Positions 23,393 to 32,170 of a stretch of 32,170 nt of DNA are shown piece by piece. A program made the translations under genes and the position numbers. The stretch covers positions 1 to 32,170 of the forward strand of contig JAGMAN010000030.1 of the NCBI GenBank assembly GCA_023130215.1. Direction: 5' to 3'. This DNA is from a bacterium (lineage in GTDB: Bacteria > NPL-UPA2 > JAGMAN01). How positions within the stretch are numbered: the stretch's first letter is position 1; each line of letters begins with the position of its first letter. The notes beneath the pieces are model-generated. The model made no database searches, was not told the origin of the DNA, and worked only from the letters and a program-made list of their open reading frames with translations.

Positions 23393-24627
23393 AAAAGCAA
23401 GAATTTGTGATTGGATTGGACATTGGCACCACCAAGATCTGTGCTATGATCGGCCGTCATAACGAGGATGGGGATGTAGAGATAACGGGAACCGGAGTTA
23501 CTCCCTCCAAGGGTCTTCGGAAAGGAGTGGTAGTAAATTTAGAGAGTACCATTGACTCAGTGGAAAGAGCTATTGAGAAAGCAGAAGAAGAAGCAGGAAT
23601 CGAGGTGGTCAAAGTCTTCACTGGAATAGCCGGAGGGCACATCAGGGGCTTTAACAGCCGAGGGGTGGTGGGTATCTCCCGGACCTCAAGGGAGATTAAG
23701 TGCCGGGATGTAGAGAGGGTAATTGATGCCGGCAAAGCGGTGGCTATTCCCCTGGACCAAGAGGTCATTCACGTTATTCCTCAGGAGTTCACGGTTGATG
23801 ACCAGGATGGGGTGAAGAATCCGGTAGGGATGTGGGCCAACCGCTTAGAGGCAGAGGTTCATATCGTCACCGGGGCGGTCACTTCTGCCCAGAATATCAT
23901 TAAGTCGGTGAACCGGGCTGGATTTGAGGTAGAGGACATCGTCCTGGGACCCTTAGCCTCAGCAGAAGCAGTGCTCTCTACTGAGGAGAAGCACTCAGGA
24001 GTAGTCCTTATTGATATTGGGGGAGGAACTACCGATATGGTCATTTTCTCCAGGGGAAGTATTCGGCACAGTGAGGTTTTAGCCTTAGGAGGGGACCATG
24101 TGACTAACGATATTTCGGTCGGGTTACGCACCTCCCCTCAGCAGGCAGAGGATGTGAAAAAAGATTATGGTTGGGCTACCCCCTCTTTAATCAAGAGGGA
24201 AGAGTTTTTCCACTACCCGGGGGTGGGAGGTAGGCGTGGAGGCAAGGTCTCTCTCTCCCAGCTCTGTGAAATCATTGAGCCAAGAATTGAGGAGCTATTT
24301 TCCTTGGTTAACGCTGACATAGATAGGACTGGCCTGGCCCGCTCCATCTCGGCAGGAGTGGTCTTAACCGGAGGTGCATCCCTGCTTCGCGGTCTTCCGC
24401 AGATGGCTGAGCAGATATTGGATCTTCCGCTCAGGCTTGGAAAACCCAATGGGAGTGTAAAAGGATTAGGTAAAGATAAGGATAGTCCCATCTATGCCAC
24501 GGCAGTAGGGCTGGTCCAATATGGGCTGGCCTATAGAAGGCAGAAGAAGATGGCTCGCTTTAAGGGGCGCAACCTCTTCAGCCAGGTAGCACTCAGGATG
24601 AAGGAATGGTTGGGAGAATTCTTTTAA
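23389..24627 (+). CDS. ftsA: Cell division protein FtsA
   Basis: Actin-like ATPase that tethers FtsZ to the membrane. The 412-residue protein has GLDIGTTKICAMIG (9-22), the FtsA-specific 1C subdomain (about 85-165), LIDIGGGTTDMVIF near 205-218, and VLTGGASLLRGL near 325-336. The C-terminal RMKEWLGEFF is an amphipathic membrane-targeting helix like that of E. coli FtsA. The start overlaps the ftsQ stop (ATGA) with no Shine-Dalgarno, so translation probably depends on coupling. Confidence 0.97.
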   Translation: MKKQEFVIGLDIGTTKICAMIGRHNEDGDVEITGTGVTPSKGLRKGVVVNLESTIDSVERAIEKAEEEAGIEVVKVFTGIAGGHIRGFNSRGVVGISRTSREIKCRDVERVIDAGKAVAIPLDQEVIHVIPQEFTVDDQDGVKNPVGMWANRLEAEVHIVTGAVTSAQNIIKSVNRAGFEVEDIVLGPLASAEAVLSTEEKHSGVVLIDIGGGTTDMVIFSRGSIRHSEVLALGGDHVTNDISVGLRTSPQQAEDVKKDYGWATPSLIKREEFFHYPGVGGRRGGKVSLSQLCEIIEPRIEELFSLVNADIDRTGLARSISAGVVLTGGASLLRGLPQMAEQILDLPLRLGKPNGSVKGLGKDKDSPIYATAVGLVQYGLAYRRQKKMARFKGRNLFSQVALRMKEWLGEFF

Positions 24628-24638
24628 AGGAGGACAAA

Positions 24639-25790
24639 ATGTTAGATTTTGAAAGGGAATTTGACTGCCATGCTGATATAAAGGTTATTGGAGTAGGAGG
24701 AGGAGGGTCGAATGCCGTTGACCATATGGTGGAGGAGGCCGGGCATAACGGCATCGACTTTATTGCTGTCAATACTGATACTCAAGCTTTAAAGAAGAGC
24801 ATCTCTCCTCAAAAGATACAGATTGGCCGAAGGTTAACCAAAGGATTAGGTTCAGGGGCTAATCCTGAGGTTGGACGCAAAGCGGCTGAGGAGAGTCGGG
24901 AAGAGATTACCGCCGCTTTAGCCGGGGCAGATTTAGTCTTCATTACTGCTGGATTAGGAGGAGGAACTGGAACTGGAGCCAGCCCGGTAATTGCTCAGGT
25001 TGCCGAAGAAGTGGGAGCGTTGACAGTAGCTGTGGTTACCAGGCCTTTCCTCTTTGAAGGGCGAAAGCGTAGCATCCGGGCAGAATCCGGCCTGAAGGAA
25101 TTAGGGGACAGGGTCAATGCCCTGATCTGCATTCCTAATCAGAAGCTCTTCAGTTTAGCCGGGAGAGAGGCCTCCTTCTTAGATGCTTTCAGGATGGCTG
25201 ATAACATCCTCCTTCAGGGAATTAAAGCCATTTCAGATCTTATCACAGTTCCCGGGTTAATAAATTTAGACTTAGCTGATGTGAGAACAATTATCGCTGA
25301 AGCGGGGGGAACACTTTTGGGAGTGGGTTTTGGAAGGGGAGTAGATCGGACCAGGGAAGCAACTCAAGGAGCCATTACCTGTCCCCTATTGGAAAAGGTA
25401 GATGTAGCCGGAGCCAGGGGAGTGTTAATTAATATTACCGGTGGAACGGATCTTAGTCTGAAGGACGTGGATGAGGTAACGGCAGCTATTTACGAAACAG
25501 TTGACCCCAATGCCAATATCATATTCGGGGCAGTCATTGACAAATGTTTAAAGGGCGAAATGAGAGTGACAGTTTTGGCTACCGGACTTAGAGATGGCCG
25601 CCAGGAGCAGCTCAGCCTCAAACTGGAGAGTCCAGTAGAGTTGCCTTCAATAGGGGAAACTACGCAGACAAGGTCTGCTCTTTTCAGGAGGAAGAGGCGA
25701 AAGGGGGTGAGGGCCCCTGAGGGGTTTATTGAAGAATCATCTTTGAATGACGATTTGGATACTCCCACATTTCTAAGGTGGGGGAAGTGA
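24639..25790 (+). CDS. ftsZ: Cell division GTPase FtsZ
   Basis: Tubulin-like GTPase that forms the Z ring. The 383-residue protein carries GVGGGGSNAV (18-27), NTDTQAL (45-51), the GTP-binding signature GGGTGTGASP (107-116), and the T7 synergy loop in NLDLADV. The C-terminal peptide DTPTFLRW, which binds FtsA, follows a short linker. The start at 24639 is chosen over an upstream in-frame ATG at 24606, because AAAGGAGG lies 5 nt before it and the upstream codon lies inside ftsA. Confidence 0.98.
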   Translation: MLDFEREFDCHADIKVIGVGGGGSNAVDHMVEEAGHNGIDFIAVNTDTQALKKSISPQKIQIGRRLTKGLGSGANPEVGRKAAEESREEITAALAGADLVFITAGLGGGTGTGASPVIAQVAEEVGALTVAVVTRPFLFEGRKRSIRAESGLKELGDRVNALICIPNQKLFSLAGREASFLDAFRMADNILLQGIKAISDLITVPGLINLDLADVRTIIAEAGGTLLGVGFGRGVDRTREATQGAITCPLLEKVDVAGARGVLINITGGTDLSLKDVDEVTAAIYETVDPNANIIFGAVIDKCLKGEMRVTVLATGLRDGRQEQLSLKLESPVELPSIGETTQTRSALFRRKRRKGVRAPEGFIEESSLNDDLDTPTFLRWGK

Positions 25791-25823
25791 AAGTAGGAAT
25801 AGGGAGGAAAAGGAGGGGGAAAA

Positions 25824-26618
25824 ATGGTTAATGTTTTGGAAGTGGAGGAGAAGATGGAAACGGAAAAGATTTCCTGGAGGGAGAGGGAAGGGATAAAATA
25901 TCTGGTCTTTCCCCGGTTTGAGGAGACTGACCTCGTCATCCATGCCTTTACCTCGCGCCCACTTGACCTAAGATTTGGAAGACGGCCGAGGGAGGGGATT
26001 CTCAGGGACAGGAGGCAAGTATGCCATATTTTAGGAGTAAACTTTCTCTGCTTGACCGCCGGGGAACAGGTCCACCGAGCTGAAGTGAGCACTGTCGGGC
26101 GGGAGGATGAAGGAAGGGGAGCCTTGACGCAGGAAGGGGCCATTCCTGAGGTGGATGGCTCAGTCAGCGATGTGTCTGAGGTTCCTTTAGTCCTCTTCAC
26201 AGCAGACTGCGTTCCTCTTTTCTTCCTCGACCCGGTTAAAAGGGCTATCGGCCTTGCCCATGCCGGCTGGAGAGGAACACTGGCCAGGGCAGCCGGGAAG
26301 GTAGTGAGTCAGATGGAGGAGGTATATGGCACAAGACCGGAGGACCTTCTGGTTATCTTAGGACCTTCCATCGGCCCCTGCTGCTATGAAGTGGGGGAAG
26401 AAATAATTAACCTTTTCCATCATCGCTTTTCTGATGGCCGGAGGTTGAATCTCTGGGAGGCTAACCGGGAGGAGTTGCTCAGTGAGGGTGTCAAAGATGA
26501 GAACATCGTTAACTCTGAGATCTGCACCAGTTGCCACAATGACATTTTCTTTTCTGAACGCCGGGATGGCTCTCCCACCGGCAGAATGATGGCTCTTCTC
26601 ATGCTCAGTTCGAATTGA
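25824..26618 (+). CDS. pgeF: PgeF/YfiH-family (DUF152, laccase-domain) protein
   Basis: Member of the multicopper-oxidase-like family now linked to purine nucleoside phosphorylase activity and, in E. coli PgeF, to editing of wrong peptidoglycan precursors. The 264 residues include QVHRAEV with His84, FTADCVPLFF with Cys129, HAGWRGTLA with His146, and GPSIGPCCYEV near 182-192; these His/Cys residues match the known metal site. The position directly after ftsZ is common (ylmD of Gram-positives). GGAGG precedes the ATG. Precise substrate unknown. Confidence 0.9.
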   Translation: MVNVLEVEEKMETEKISWREREGIKYLVFPRFEETDLVIHAFTSRPLDLRFGRRPREGILRDRRQVCHILGVNFLCLTAGEQVHRAEVSTVGREDEGRGALTQEGAIPEVDGSVSDVSEVPLVLFTADCVPLFFLDPVKRAIGLAHAGWRGTLARAAGKVVSQMEEVYGTRPEDLLVILGPSIGPCCYEVGEEIINLFHHRFSDGRRLNLWEANREELLSEGVKDENIVNSEICTSCHNDIFFSERRDGSPTGRMMALLMLSSN

Positions 26619-26643
26619 CTTTTCCTATGGAGGGTGAATTAGT

Positions 26644-27345
26644 ATGGCTAAGAATCACACAACCCATGAAGACCGGGAGCTGCTGAGGGCGGCTAAAGCA
26701 AAAGAAGATTTTACCAAGACTGACCCCTGGCGAGTATTAAGGATTCAAGGTGAGTTTGTAGAAGGGTTTGATACTCTATCCAAAGTAGGGCCGGCGGTAG
26801 CCATTTTCGGGTCATCCCAGTTCAATAAGGAGAGTCCTTATTACCAGGCAGCGGCCAAAACAGCAGAAACCTTATCACGGGCGGGGCTGGCCATCATTAC
26901 CGGCGGCGGTCCCGGCATTATGGAAGCCGCCAACTGGGGAGCGCACCGGGCTGGCGGTATCTCGGTAGGTTGCAACATTGACCTTCCAAACGAGCAGGAA
27001 CCCAACCCCTACCAGACCATAGAGCTACATTTCCGTTACTTCTTTGTGCGGAAGATGATGTTCATCAAATACTCTGTGGCTTTTATCATCTTCCCGGGCG
27101 GTTTCGGCACCATGGACGAACTTTTTGAATCTCTTACCCTTGTTCAGACAGGAAAGATCAAACATTTCCCGGTTGTCCTCTTCGGGTTGCGCTATTGGAG
27201 GAAATTTCTACAGTGGATGCAAAATTGTATGCTAAGGGAAGGATGTATTTGTGATGATGACCTGTCACTCTGCACTATCACAGATGACCCGGAGCAAGCA
27301 GCTCAGATCATTATTGAGAATTCTAAGAGGCACGGATATATTTAG
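26644..27345 (+). CDS. LOG-family protein (TIGR00730-like nucleoside monophosphate phosphoribohydrolase)
   Basis: Rossmann-fold protein of the lysine-decarboxylase-like/LOG family (233 residues). AIFGSSQF (53-60), GGGPGIMEA (87-95) and PGGFGTMDE (151-159) are the family signatures, the last containing the phosphoribohydrolase catalytic residues known from plant LOG enzymes. Bacterial members cleave nucleoside 5-prime-monophosphates to a base and ribose phosphate; the native substrate here is unknown. It is preceded by GGAGG, and its stop overlaps the convergent GCS2-type gene stop. Confidence 0.92.
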   Translation: MAKNHTTHEDRELLRAAKAKEDFTKTDPWRVLRIQGEFVEGFDTLSKVGPAVAIFGSSQFNKESPYYQAAAKTAETLSRAGLAIITGGGPGIMEAANWGAHRAGGISVGCNIDLPNEQEPNPYQTIELHFRYFFVRKMMFIKYSVAFIIFPGGFGTMDELFESLTLVQTGKIKHFPVVLFGLRYWRKFLQWMQNCMLREGCICDDDLSLCTITDDPEQAAQIIIENSKRHGYI

Positions 27346-28325
27346 CAGTTCTCCCTCCATGTCTTCCAGATGGTATAGGGGAGTTTTGGGATGTAGTAGC
27401 CAGCTATCCCGGCTAAGATGAGAGCCAAGTTTCGTCTACACTTTGGCACCTCCCTGGGCTGAAAGGTACCGTTTCGGTAAGCGTTATCCAGAGCGCTGTA
27501 GGTTTTGAGAAGACCGTTGCCCTCAAAGCAGTGGCGCACCCTATCTGAGGCTGTTTCCCGCAGAAACTCCTCGGGAAGAGGATAAATCTCCTTTAGCTCC
27601 TGATAAAGGGCTTCGCTCTCCCGGTTGTATCCAAAGAGAGCAACTGAGCCGCGTATCTTTTTATATTGGTTTCTATTTAGGGGAAGCTCCTCCTTTAAGT
27701 TGACGATTCTGTCTATGGCTTCTAAGAGTGCTCTGATGCGATTTAGGTCCCAGACCGGGTCAAAGATTCTGAGTTCTATTGTCCCCAATCGCATGGAAAA
27801 AATCATATCCTGAAATCGGTACCATCGGTTATCTCGCAATGGACCAATGAAAGGGGAGTGGTAGATGCGGCAGGACTGCCCGAAATATTGCCCTGCCCTG
27901 TAAGGCGAGTTCACCGTCAATAGAGAAAGCAAGGGAAGGAAGTGGGCTAAATTTGAGTAAGCCCGTCTTTTATCCGGGAGATTGCCAATGTGGACATGCA
28001 GGGCACAGGTCTTGGAATAAGATTTAAGGTCTATAAGGTGGCCAATGGGCAGGATTAGCCCGGGACAGGCCCCGGATAGTTCCTTTCTTCTACTGCTCAA
28101 ATCTTCCATCAACTTATGGACATCTTCCGAGACGCGGGTGGCTAATTCAATTCCAGCCATCAGCCCGGTGCCAATATCGGGGAGGTGGGAAAGGTTGGAG
28201 GCAGTGTAAAAATAGTTAAATAGAGGGTTATGAAAGAGAAGTTTGCTTAGATAGAAAAGAGATTGTAGAGTTGGCCTTCTATCCTCAACTACGAAGACTT
28301 CCTCCTCAATACCGTAGGTGGGCAC
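27342..28325 (-). CDS. Glutamate-cysteine ligase family 2 (GCS2/YbdK-like) carboxylate-amine ligase
   Basis: Predicted ATP-dependent ligase of 327 residues. YGIEEEVFVV (4-13) with its acidic metal-binding cluster, CALHVHIGN (about 111-119) and GTIELRIFDP (about 188-197) are hallmarks of the GCS2 family. Family members make gamma-glutamyl or similar amide bonds; bacterial YbdK-type proteins often have weak or unknown activity. GTG start, 10 bp after rpoD. It is the last gene of the minus-strand dnaG-rpoD operon and converges on the LOG gene, sharing stop-codon bases. Confidence 0.82.
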   Translation of the reverse strand: MPTYGIEEEVFVVEDRRPTLQSLFYLSKLLFHNPLFNYFYTASNLSHLPDIGTGLMAGIELATRVSEDVHKLMEDLSSRRKELSGACPGLILPIGHLIDLKSYSKTCALHVHIGNLPDKRRAYSNLAHFLPLLSLLTVNSPYRAGQYFGQSCRIYHSPFIGPLRDNRWYRFQDMIFSMRLGTIELRIFDPVWDLNRIRALLEAIDRIVNLKEELPLNRNQYKKIRGSVALFGYNRESEALYQELKEIYPLPEEFLRETASDRVRHCFEGNGLLKTYSALDNAYRNGTFQPREVPKCRRNLALILAGIAGYYIPKLPYTIWKTWRENC

Positions 28326-28335
28326 AGGGTTGTCG

Positions 28336-30090
28336 TTATCCTTTTTTCTCTGCCAGCTCTGACTCTAAGAATCCTTCTAATTTCCTGCTTCGCTTTGGAT
28401 GGCGAAGTTTCCCCAGGGCCTTGGCTTCAATCTGGCGCACTCTCTCCCTGGTCACTTCGAAGATTGTCCCCACCTCTTCCAGGGTGCGTGGGTAACTATC
28501 TCCAATGCCAAACCGAAGCCGCAGCACCTTCTGTTCCCTCTCCGTTAAAGTGGCTAGCACCTTCTCCATCTGCTCCTTGAGCATGAGGAAGGCAGTAGCA
28601 CTGGCCGGACAGATTGCTTCTTTATCCTCAATGAAGTCGCCGAAGTGGCTGTCTCCTTCATCTCCAACCGGGGTCTCTAAGGATATTGGCTCCTGGGCAA
28701 TCTTCAGTATTCCTCGGACCTTATCCGATGCCATCTTCATCACCTCAGCTAACTCTTCGGCCGCCGGTTCCCGTCCATATTCCTGGACAAGATAGCGGGA
28801 AGCTCTAATCAACTTATTGATGGTCTCAATCATATGAACAGGAATGCGAATGGTTCGGGCCTGGTCGGCAATGGCCCGGGTTATAGCCTGTCTAATCCAC
28901 CAGGTAGCATAGGTGGAGAACTTATATCCTCGACGATACTCAAACTTATCTACTGCTCTCATCAGGCCGATGTTTCCCTCCTGAATGAGGTCAAGGAAGG
29001 ATAAGCCCCGGCTAGTATAGCGCTTGGCGATTGACACTACCAGGCGGAGATTGGCTTCCACAAGCATCTTCTTGGCTTTATCTAACTTCCTTTCCTCTTC
29101 CTTTGCCAAACGGAGGAATCTGCGAATTTCATCCTTGGTTGTCCTTCCTTCCCTCTGCATCCTTCGAATCTTTTTCTGCCCGCTTCTAATTTCTCGGTAG
29201 AAACTGCTAATCTCCTCCCGCCCGAGGCCGCTCTGCCGGACTGCCTTCCTGGCCTCCCGGGGACCCTTAGCTACTCTTCGAGCTAATTGGCCAATCTCCT
29301 TCATTTTTAGACCAGCTTTTCTTTCCACTTTTTTAATATGGCTTTCTGCTTTCTCCATCTTCGCCAACAAATCCTTGAGCTGGGAGATAACTCTGCTCAT
29401 TTCTTCTTGGCTCAGATTAAATTCCTTCTCGGCCTGGATGATTTTCTCCTTCGCTCTCGCCCTCTTTGCTGAAAGCTTCTCCCTTTCCTTAAGGGGCAGA
29501 GTCTTTTTTTTCAACTGTCTCTTGAGGCTGGATAGTTCAGTTTCCCCCTTCTTCAACCTATCCATAAGCCTGGGAAGCTTTCTCAAGAGTCCTTTAGTAG
29601 CCTGAGGCGACCTCTCTTCACCTACCCCCTTTAATTTAGGCCCTCCTTCGCTTGCAGCACTCTTACGTGTCAATATCTTTTGCCCCAGGTTCCTCAGCTC
29701 CTTAGCGGTGAAGTCAGCATCCAGGACCAGGTTCCTTAAGTTTTCCTTAGCTCCTTCTATCTCCTTAGCCAATCGTATCTCCTCTTCCCGGGCCAATAGG
29801 GGCACCTGTCCCATCTCCCTGAGATACATTCTCACCGGGTCTTCTACTCTAACCTCTTCCGGGAGGACCTTCTCCTCTTTCACCTTAGCTGCTTTTTTCT
29901 TCTTATAGGATTCCTCGGTGGGGACAATCTCTATATCCATATCCCCAAGCATGACCAGGATGTTATCGATCTCCTCCGAGGAGATGACATCCTGAGGGAG
30001 AATGTCGTTCACCTCAGCGTAGGTGAGGTGACCTTTCTCCTTTCCCTTCTCAATGAGCTTCTGGACCTCTTCTCTTCTTTCCACTTTCAA
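28336..30090 (-). CDS. rpoD: Primary sigma factor RpoD (sigma-70/SigA)
   Basis: Main promoter-specificity subunit of RNA polymerase (584 residues). Region 1.1 covers about 1-60, and region 1.2 holds [16 protein letters not shown] (84-99). A long Lys/Arg/Glu-rich non-conserved insert (about 140-335) follows. Regions 2.1-2.4 include [21 protein letters not shown] and [17 protein letters not shown], region 3 follows, and region 4.2 ends with [14 protein letters not shown] (about 546-559). The shortened interspersed repeat lies at the start of the insert (residues 140-149, [10 protein letters not shown]). The start is TTG directly after the dnaG TAA, with GGGGTGAG upstream; a GTG two codons on is possible. 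dnaG-rpoD is the classical macromolecular synthesis order. Confidence 0.97.
   Translation of the reverse strand: MKVERREEVQKLIEKGKEKGHLTYAEVNDILPQDVISSEEIDNILVMLGDMDIEIVPTEESYKKKKAAKVKEEKVLPEEVRVEDPVRMYLREMGQVPLLAREEEIRLAKEIEGAKENLRNLVLDADFTAKELRNLGQKILTRKSAASEGGPKLKGVGEERSPQATKGLLRKLPRLMDRLKKGETELSSLKRQLKKKTLPLKEREKLSAKRARAKEKIIQAEKEFNLSQEEMSRVISQLKDLLAKMEKAESHIKKVERKAGLKMKEIGQLARRVAKGPREARKAVRQSGLGREEISSFYREIRSGQKKIRRMQREGRTTKDEIRRFLRLAKEEERKLDKAKKMLVEANLRLVVSIAKRYTSRGLSFLDLIQEGNIGLMRAVDKFEYRRGYKFSTYATWWIRQAITRAIADQARTIRIPVHMIETINKLIRASRYLVQEYGREPAAEELAEVMKMASDKVRGILKIAQEPISLETPVGDEGDSHFGDFIEDKEAICPASATAFLMLKEQMEKVLATLTEREQKVLRLRFGIGDSYPRTLEEVGTIFEVTRERVRQIEAKALGKLRHPKRSRKLEGFLESELAEKKG
29646..29673 (-). 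repeat. Shortened copy of the interspersed repeat inside rpoD
   Basis: On the minus strand TTGACACGTAAGAGTGCTGC is followed directly by AAGCGAAG. Compared with the murG copy, exactly 36 bp between two GCTGC direct repeats are missing. The reading frame is the same (KSAASEG against KSAA...SEE). Confidence 0.85.
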
Positions 30091-31896
30091 TTACTCACCC
30101 CTTTTCTTCACCAGGAGTTGCTGATACTCAAGCTGTAGATTCTTTACTAAGTCTTTCTGCCCTTGCCCCTCAGCCTCTCTTATTCTCTCAGTAAGCTCCC
30201 TCTTTTTGCTTTTCTTCCCTTCCTCTTTTATTCTGTTTATGCAATCCTCTATCGCTTTCGTCTTATCCTGGTAGGGGCTCTGCTCCATCACTAACCGGGA
30301 GACTGTGGCAGACAACTCTTCATCCTGAAGATAATTTATTACCTCCCCTATCCGGACTGGTTTACTTTCTTCCTTCTTTAAGTGAAAGATGACTTTTGCC
30401 AGTTGGCTGTATTTTTCATCTCGAAAATCGCTTGCTCTTAGTTTCTTCTTCACTTCCCCAACCAGCTCTTCTTCCTGAAGCATTATCTGGAGAAGGTCTC
30501 TCTCTGCTCGCGCTGAGCCGGCCTCCGGGGAAGGGATAGGTGAAGGAGTGCGGTCTTTCCCGCCGGGGCGAATTCGGAGGGCAGGTCTCCTCAGCTTCTG
30601 AAGTTCAGTCAGTATCCATTCCTCCCCTGAAGTAATTCTTCCCCTCAAATCCAGCTCCTCAGCCAACCTCTTAATGTAGCCTTTCTTCTCAATAGCATTT
30701 TGGAACTTATCAATAGTGGGAAGCATTCTCTTAACTATCTCGGCTGGACCTTCCACGGAATCTCTATTATATCGGGTGCTAAGAAGGTTTAGCTTATAAT
30801 CGAATAATCCTTCAGCCTCTTCTATCTTCCTCCGAAAAACCTCTTTTCCTTCCCGGCGAACGAACACATCTGGGTCCTGGCCAGGAGGCAGGGAGACTAC
30901 CTTAACATGCATTCCTTCCTCAACTAGCAGGTCCAGTCCCCTCAGGGTAGCTTCAACTCCAGCCGTATCACTATCGTAGACCATGACAACATCCTGTCCA
31001 TATCTGCGAAGAAGCCGGACATGGCCCGAGGTAAGAGCAGTCCCCAGGGAGGCAACCACATTACCGATTCCTCCTTGAGCGGGAGTAATAGCATCTAAAT
31101 AACCTTCTACCACAACCACCTTTCCTTCTCTTAAGATATGTTCCTTGGCCAGGTTTAATCCATATAGATTAGCGCTCTTATGATAGATAGCGGTCTCGGG
31201 AGAATTCATATACTTGGGGTCCTTCCCGTCCAGGGTTCTTCCCCCGAAACCAAGCACCTTGCCAGTCACGTTGAAAATGGGGAAGATGATACGATTGCGA
31301 AAGCGGTCATAGAAACCTTCTCCGTCCTTACGACTGAGAGCTAATCCAGCTTCCTCTAAGATAGAGGGGGAAAAACCTCGTTTGCCTGTTTCCCTCAACA
31401 AGCTGTCCCAGGAGGTGGATGCATAGCCCAGGCTGAACCTGCCAATTGTCTCCTTAGAGAGCCCTCTCCCCTCTAGTAAGTATCTTAGGGCTTTTGCCCC
31501 TTCCTGGCTCTTGAGGCAGCTCTGGAAGAATCTAACAGCCAGCTCATTTAGCTCAAATAGCCTCAGGTTCTTCCCTCCATCCCCTTCGGGTCCGGTCATC
31601 TCAGGCAGGCTAACCCCTGATTGGTCAGCTAACATTTTCAGGGCCTCCAGGAAAGTCAGGCTTTCGTGCTTCATCAGGAAGGAGAATACATTCCCTCCCA
31701 CCTGGCAGCCAAAGCAGTTAAAGATCTGCCTCTCGGGGCTGACCATGAAGGAAGGAGTCTTCTCCTGATGGAAGGGACAGAGAGCCTTAAAGTTCTTTCC
31801 AGCCGGCTTCAAAGGAAGATATTGGGAGATGACCTCAACGATATCTGATCGATTCTGGACCTCCTGAATTATCGAATCGGGAATACGATTAGACAT
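30091..31896 (-). CDS. dnaG: DNA primase
   Basis: Synthesises RNA primers at the replication fork (601 residues). The N-terminal zinc-binding domain has Cys40, His43, Cys61, Cys64 (CPFH...CFGC). The catalytic core follows, with FGGRTLDG near 217-224, and the TOPRIM segment contains VVVVEGYLDAI and MVYDSDTAG with the metal-binding acids. The C-terminal helicase-binding domain (about 460-601) is Lys/Glu-rich and less conserved. AAGGA lies 6 nt before the ATG. It follows the NIF3-like gene by 13 bp and abuts rpoD. Confidence 0.97.
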   Translation of the reverse strand: MSNRIPDSIIQEVQNRSDIVEVISQYLPLKPAGKNFKALCPFHQEKTPSFMVSPERQIFNCFGCQVGGNVFSFLMKHESLTFLEALKMLADQSGVSLPEMTGPEGDGGKNLRLFELNELAVRFFQSCLKSQEGAKALRYLLEGRGLSKETIGRFSLGYASTSWDSLLRETGKRGFSPSILEEAGLALSRKDGEGFYDRFRNRIIFPIFNVTGKVLGFGGRTLDGKDPKYMNSPETAIYHKSANLYGLNLAKEHILREGKVVVVEGYLDAITPAQGGIGNVVASLGTALTSGHVRLLRRYGQDVVMVYDSDTAGVEATLRGLDLLVEEGMHVKVVSLPPGQDPDVFVRREGKEVFRRKIEEAEGLFDYKLNLLSTRYNRDSVEGPAEIVKRMLPTIDKFQNAIEKKGYIKRLAEELDLRGRITSGEEWILTELQKLRRPALRIRPGGKDRTPSPIPSPEAGSARAERDLLQIMLQEEELVGEVKKKLRASDFRDEKYSQLAKVIFHLKKEESKPVRIGEVINYLQDEELSATVSRLVMEQSPYQDKTKAIEDCINRIKEEGKKSKKRELTERIREAEGQGQKDLVKNLQLEYQQLLVKKRGE

Positions 31897-31909
31897 AAAT
31901 ATCCTTAAT

Positions 31910-32170
31910 TTATCTTTTCCTCCGTCTCTTAGTGGCTCCTCTTTCCATCCTTCTAAATCCAGAACATGGAGTTATCTCTAAACGCTCTTCTCTCACCAAA
32001 TGGTCTATGAGAAGGTTCATCCCTAAGGTATCACTGGCCATATGCCCGGCAATGACCACATTGATATGGTGCTTCTCTGCCTCCTTGAGGTTCTCCTCCC
32101 CCATGTGCATGCCAACGATGGTCCCAATCCCGGCCTGGGACATCTTTTCCAGTAGCTCCTTCGCTCCCTC
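31910..32170 (-). CDS. NIF3-like protein, C-terminal fragment
   Basis: The frame is open to the right edge, so only about 86 C-terminal residues are seen. INVVIAGHMASDTLGMNLL followed by ITPCSGFRRMERG resembles the C-terminus of bacterial NIF3-like (NGG1-interacting factor) proteins, a metal-binding family of uncertain function. The very basic tail TKRRRKR is notable. It is co-directional with dnaG and probably in the same operon. Identification is from motif memory only, as the diagnostic N-terminal part is outside the window. Confidence 0.5.
   Translation of the reverse strand, partial: EGAKELLEKMSQAGIGTIVGMHMGEENLKEAEKHHINVVIAGHMASDTLGMNLLIDHLVREERLEITPCSGFRRMERGATKRRRKR

Noticed and set aside
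24606-24638. An upstream ATG for ftsZ
   Set aside because: It lies inside ftsA; the start at 24639 has AAAGGAGG and gives the usual FtsZ N-terminus.
25490-26200. A 236-codon open frame on the minus strand across the ftsZ/pgeF junction
   Set aside because: It lies antisense to two clear genes, its composition is Ser/Pro/Arg-rich low complexity as in shadow frames, and no family motif is visible.

Overview
The window is a large part of a bacterial chromosome with one long forward-strand division and cell-wall (dcw) cluster, flanked on both sides by reverse-strand housekeeping operons. The MurE homologue carries the DNPR signature of meso-diaminopimelate ligases, and a LolC/E-type lipoprotein-release permease begins at the left edge. 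Together these suggest a Gram-negative (diderm) cell with DAP-type peptidoglycan. RpoD is long, with a big non-conserved insert between regions 1.2 and 2. I cannot name the taxon; the mix of features fits an uncultivated candidate-phylum bacterium (inference).

Layout. 1-2700 (minus): prfB with a complete programmed +1 frameshift site, then lysS, then the start of a lolC/E-type gene. 2832-3512 (minus): a rhomboid protease. 3513-3841: a divergent intergenic region with a consensus sigma-70 promoter followed by three 10-bp-phased AGTGG repeats that look like an MraZ operator. 3842-14963 (plus): mraZ, rsmH, ftsL, ftsI, murE, murF, mraY, murD, ftsW, murG, tightly packed. 15076-19214 (plus): a four-gene carbohydrate cassette (GH130-like, GT4, GH130-like, GH130-like) inserted inside the dcw cluster. 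19253-25790: murC, murB, ddl, ftsQ, ftsA, ftsZ resume. 25824-27345: pgeF-type and LOG-type genes. 27342-32170 (minus): a NIF3-like fragment, dnaG, rpoD and a GCS2-type ligase, transcribed toward the dcw cluster and meeting it with overlapping stop codons.

The dcw genes encode almost the whole cytoplasmic path from UDP-MurNAc to lipid II (MurB-F, MraY, MurG, Ddl), the septal synthase pair FtsW/FtsI, and the FtsA/FtsZ/FtsQ/FtsL division core. The inserted cassette is predicted to build and/or phosphorolyse a mannose-containing glycan; its base and codon use (more GCG, CGC, CGT) looks unlike that of its neighbours.

The most unusual signal is a short interspersed repeat of about 60 bp. Three full copies and one shortened copy lie in or beside unrelated genes: inside murG, at the ftsQ/ftsA junction, just upstream of the second GH130 gene, and (shortened by 36 bp) inside rpoD. 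Within genes it is always in the same orientation and frame and encodes a SAAFRAVRRTSFRAAS-like peptide. It resembles in behaviour the protein-coding palindromic elements of Rickettsia, though I see no sequence relationship. Several essential genes also carry simple repeats: a GAAAAAC heptamer array in murC, a GATAAG array in ddl, and A-rich tails on ftsL, ftsI and ftsW.
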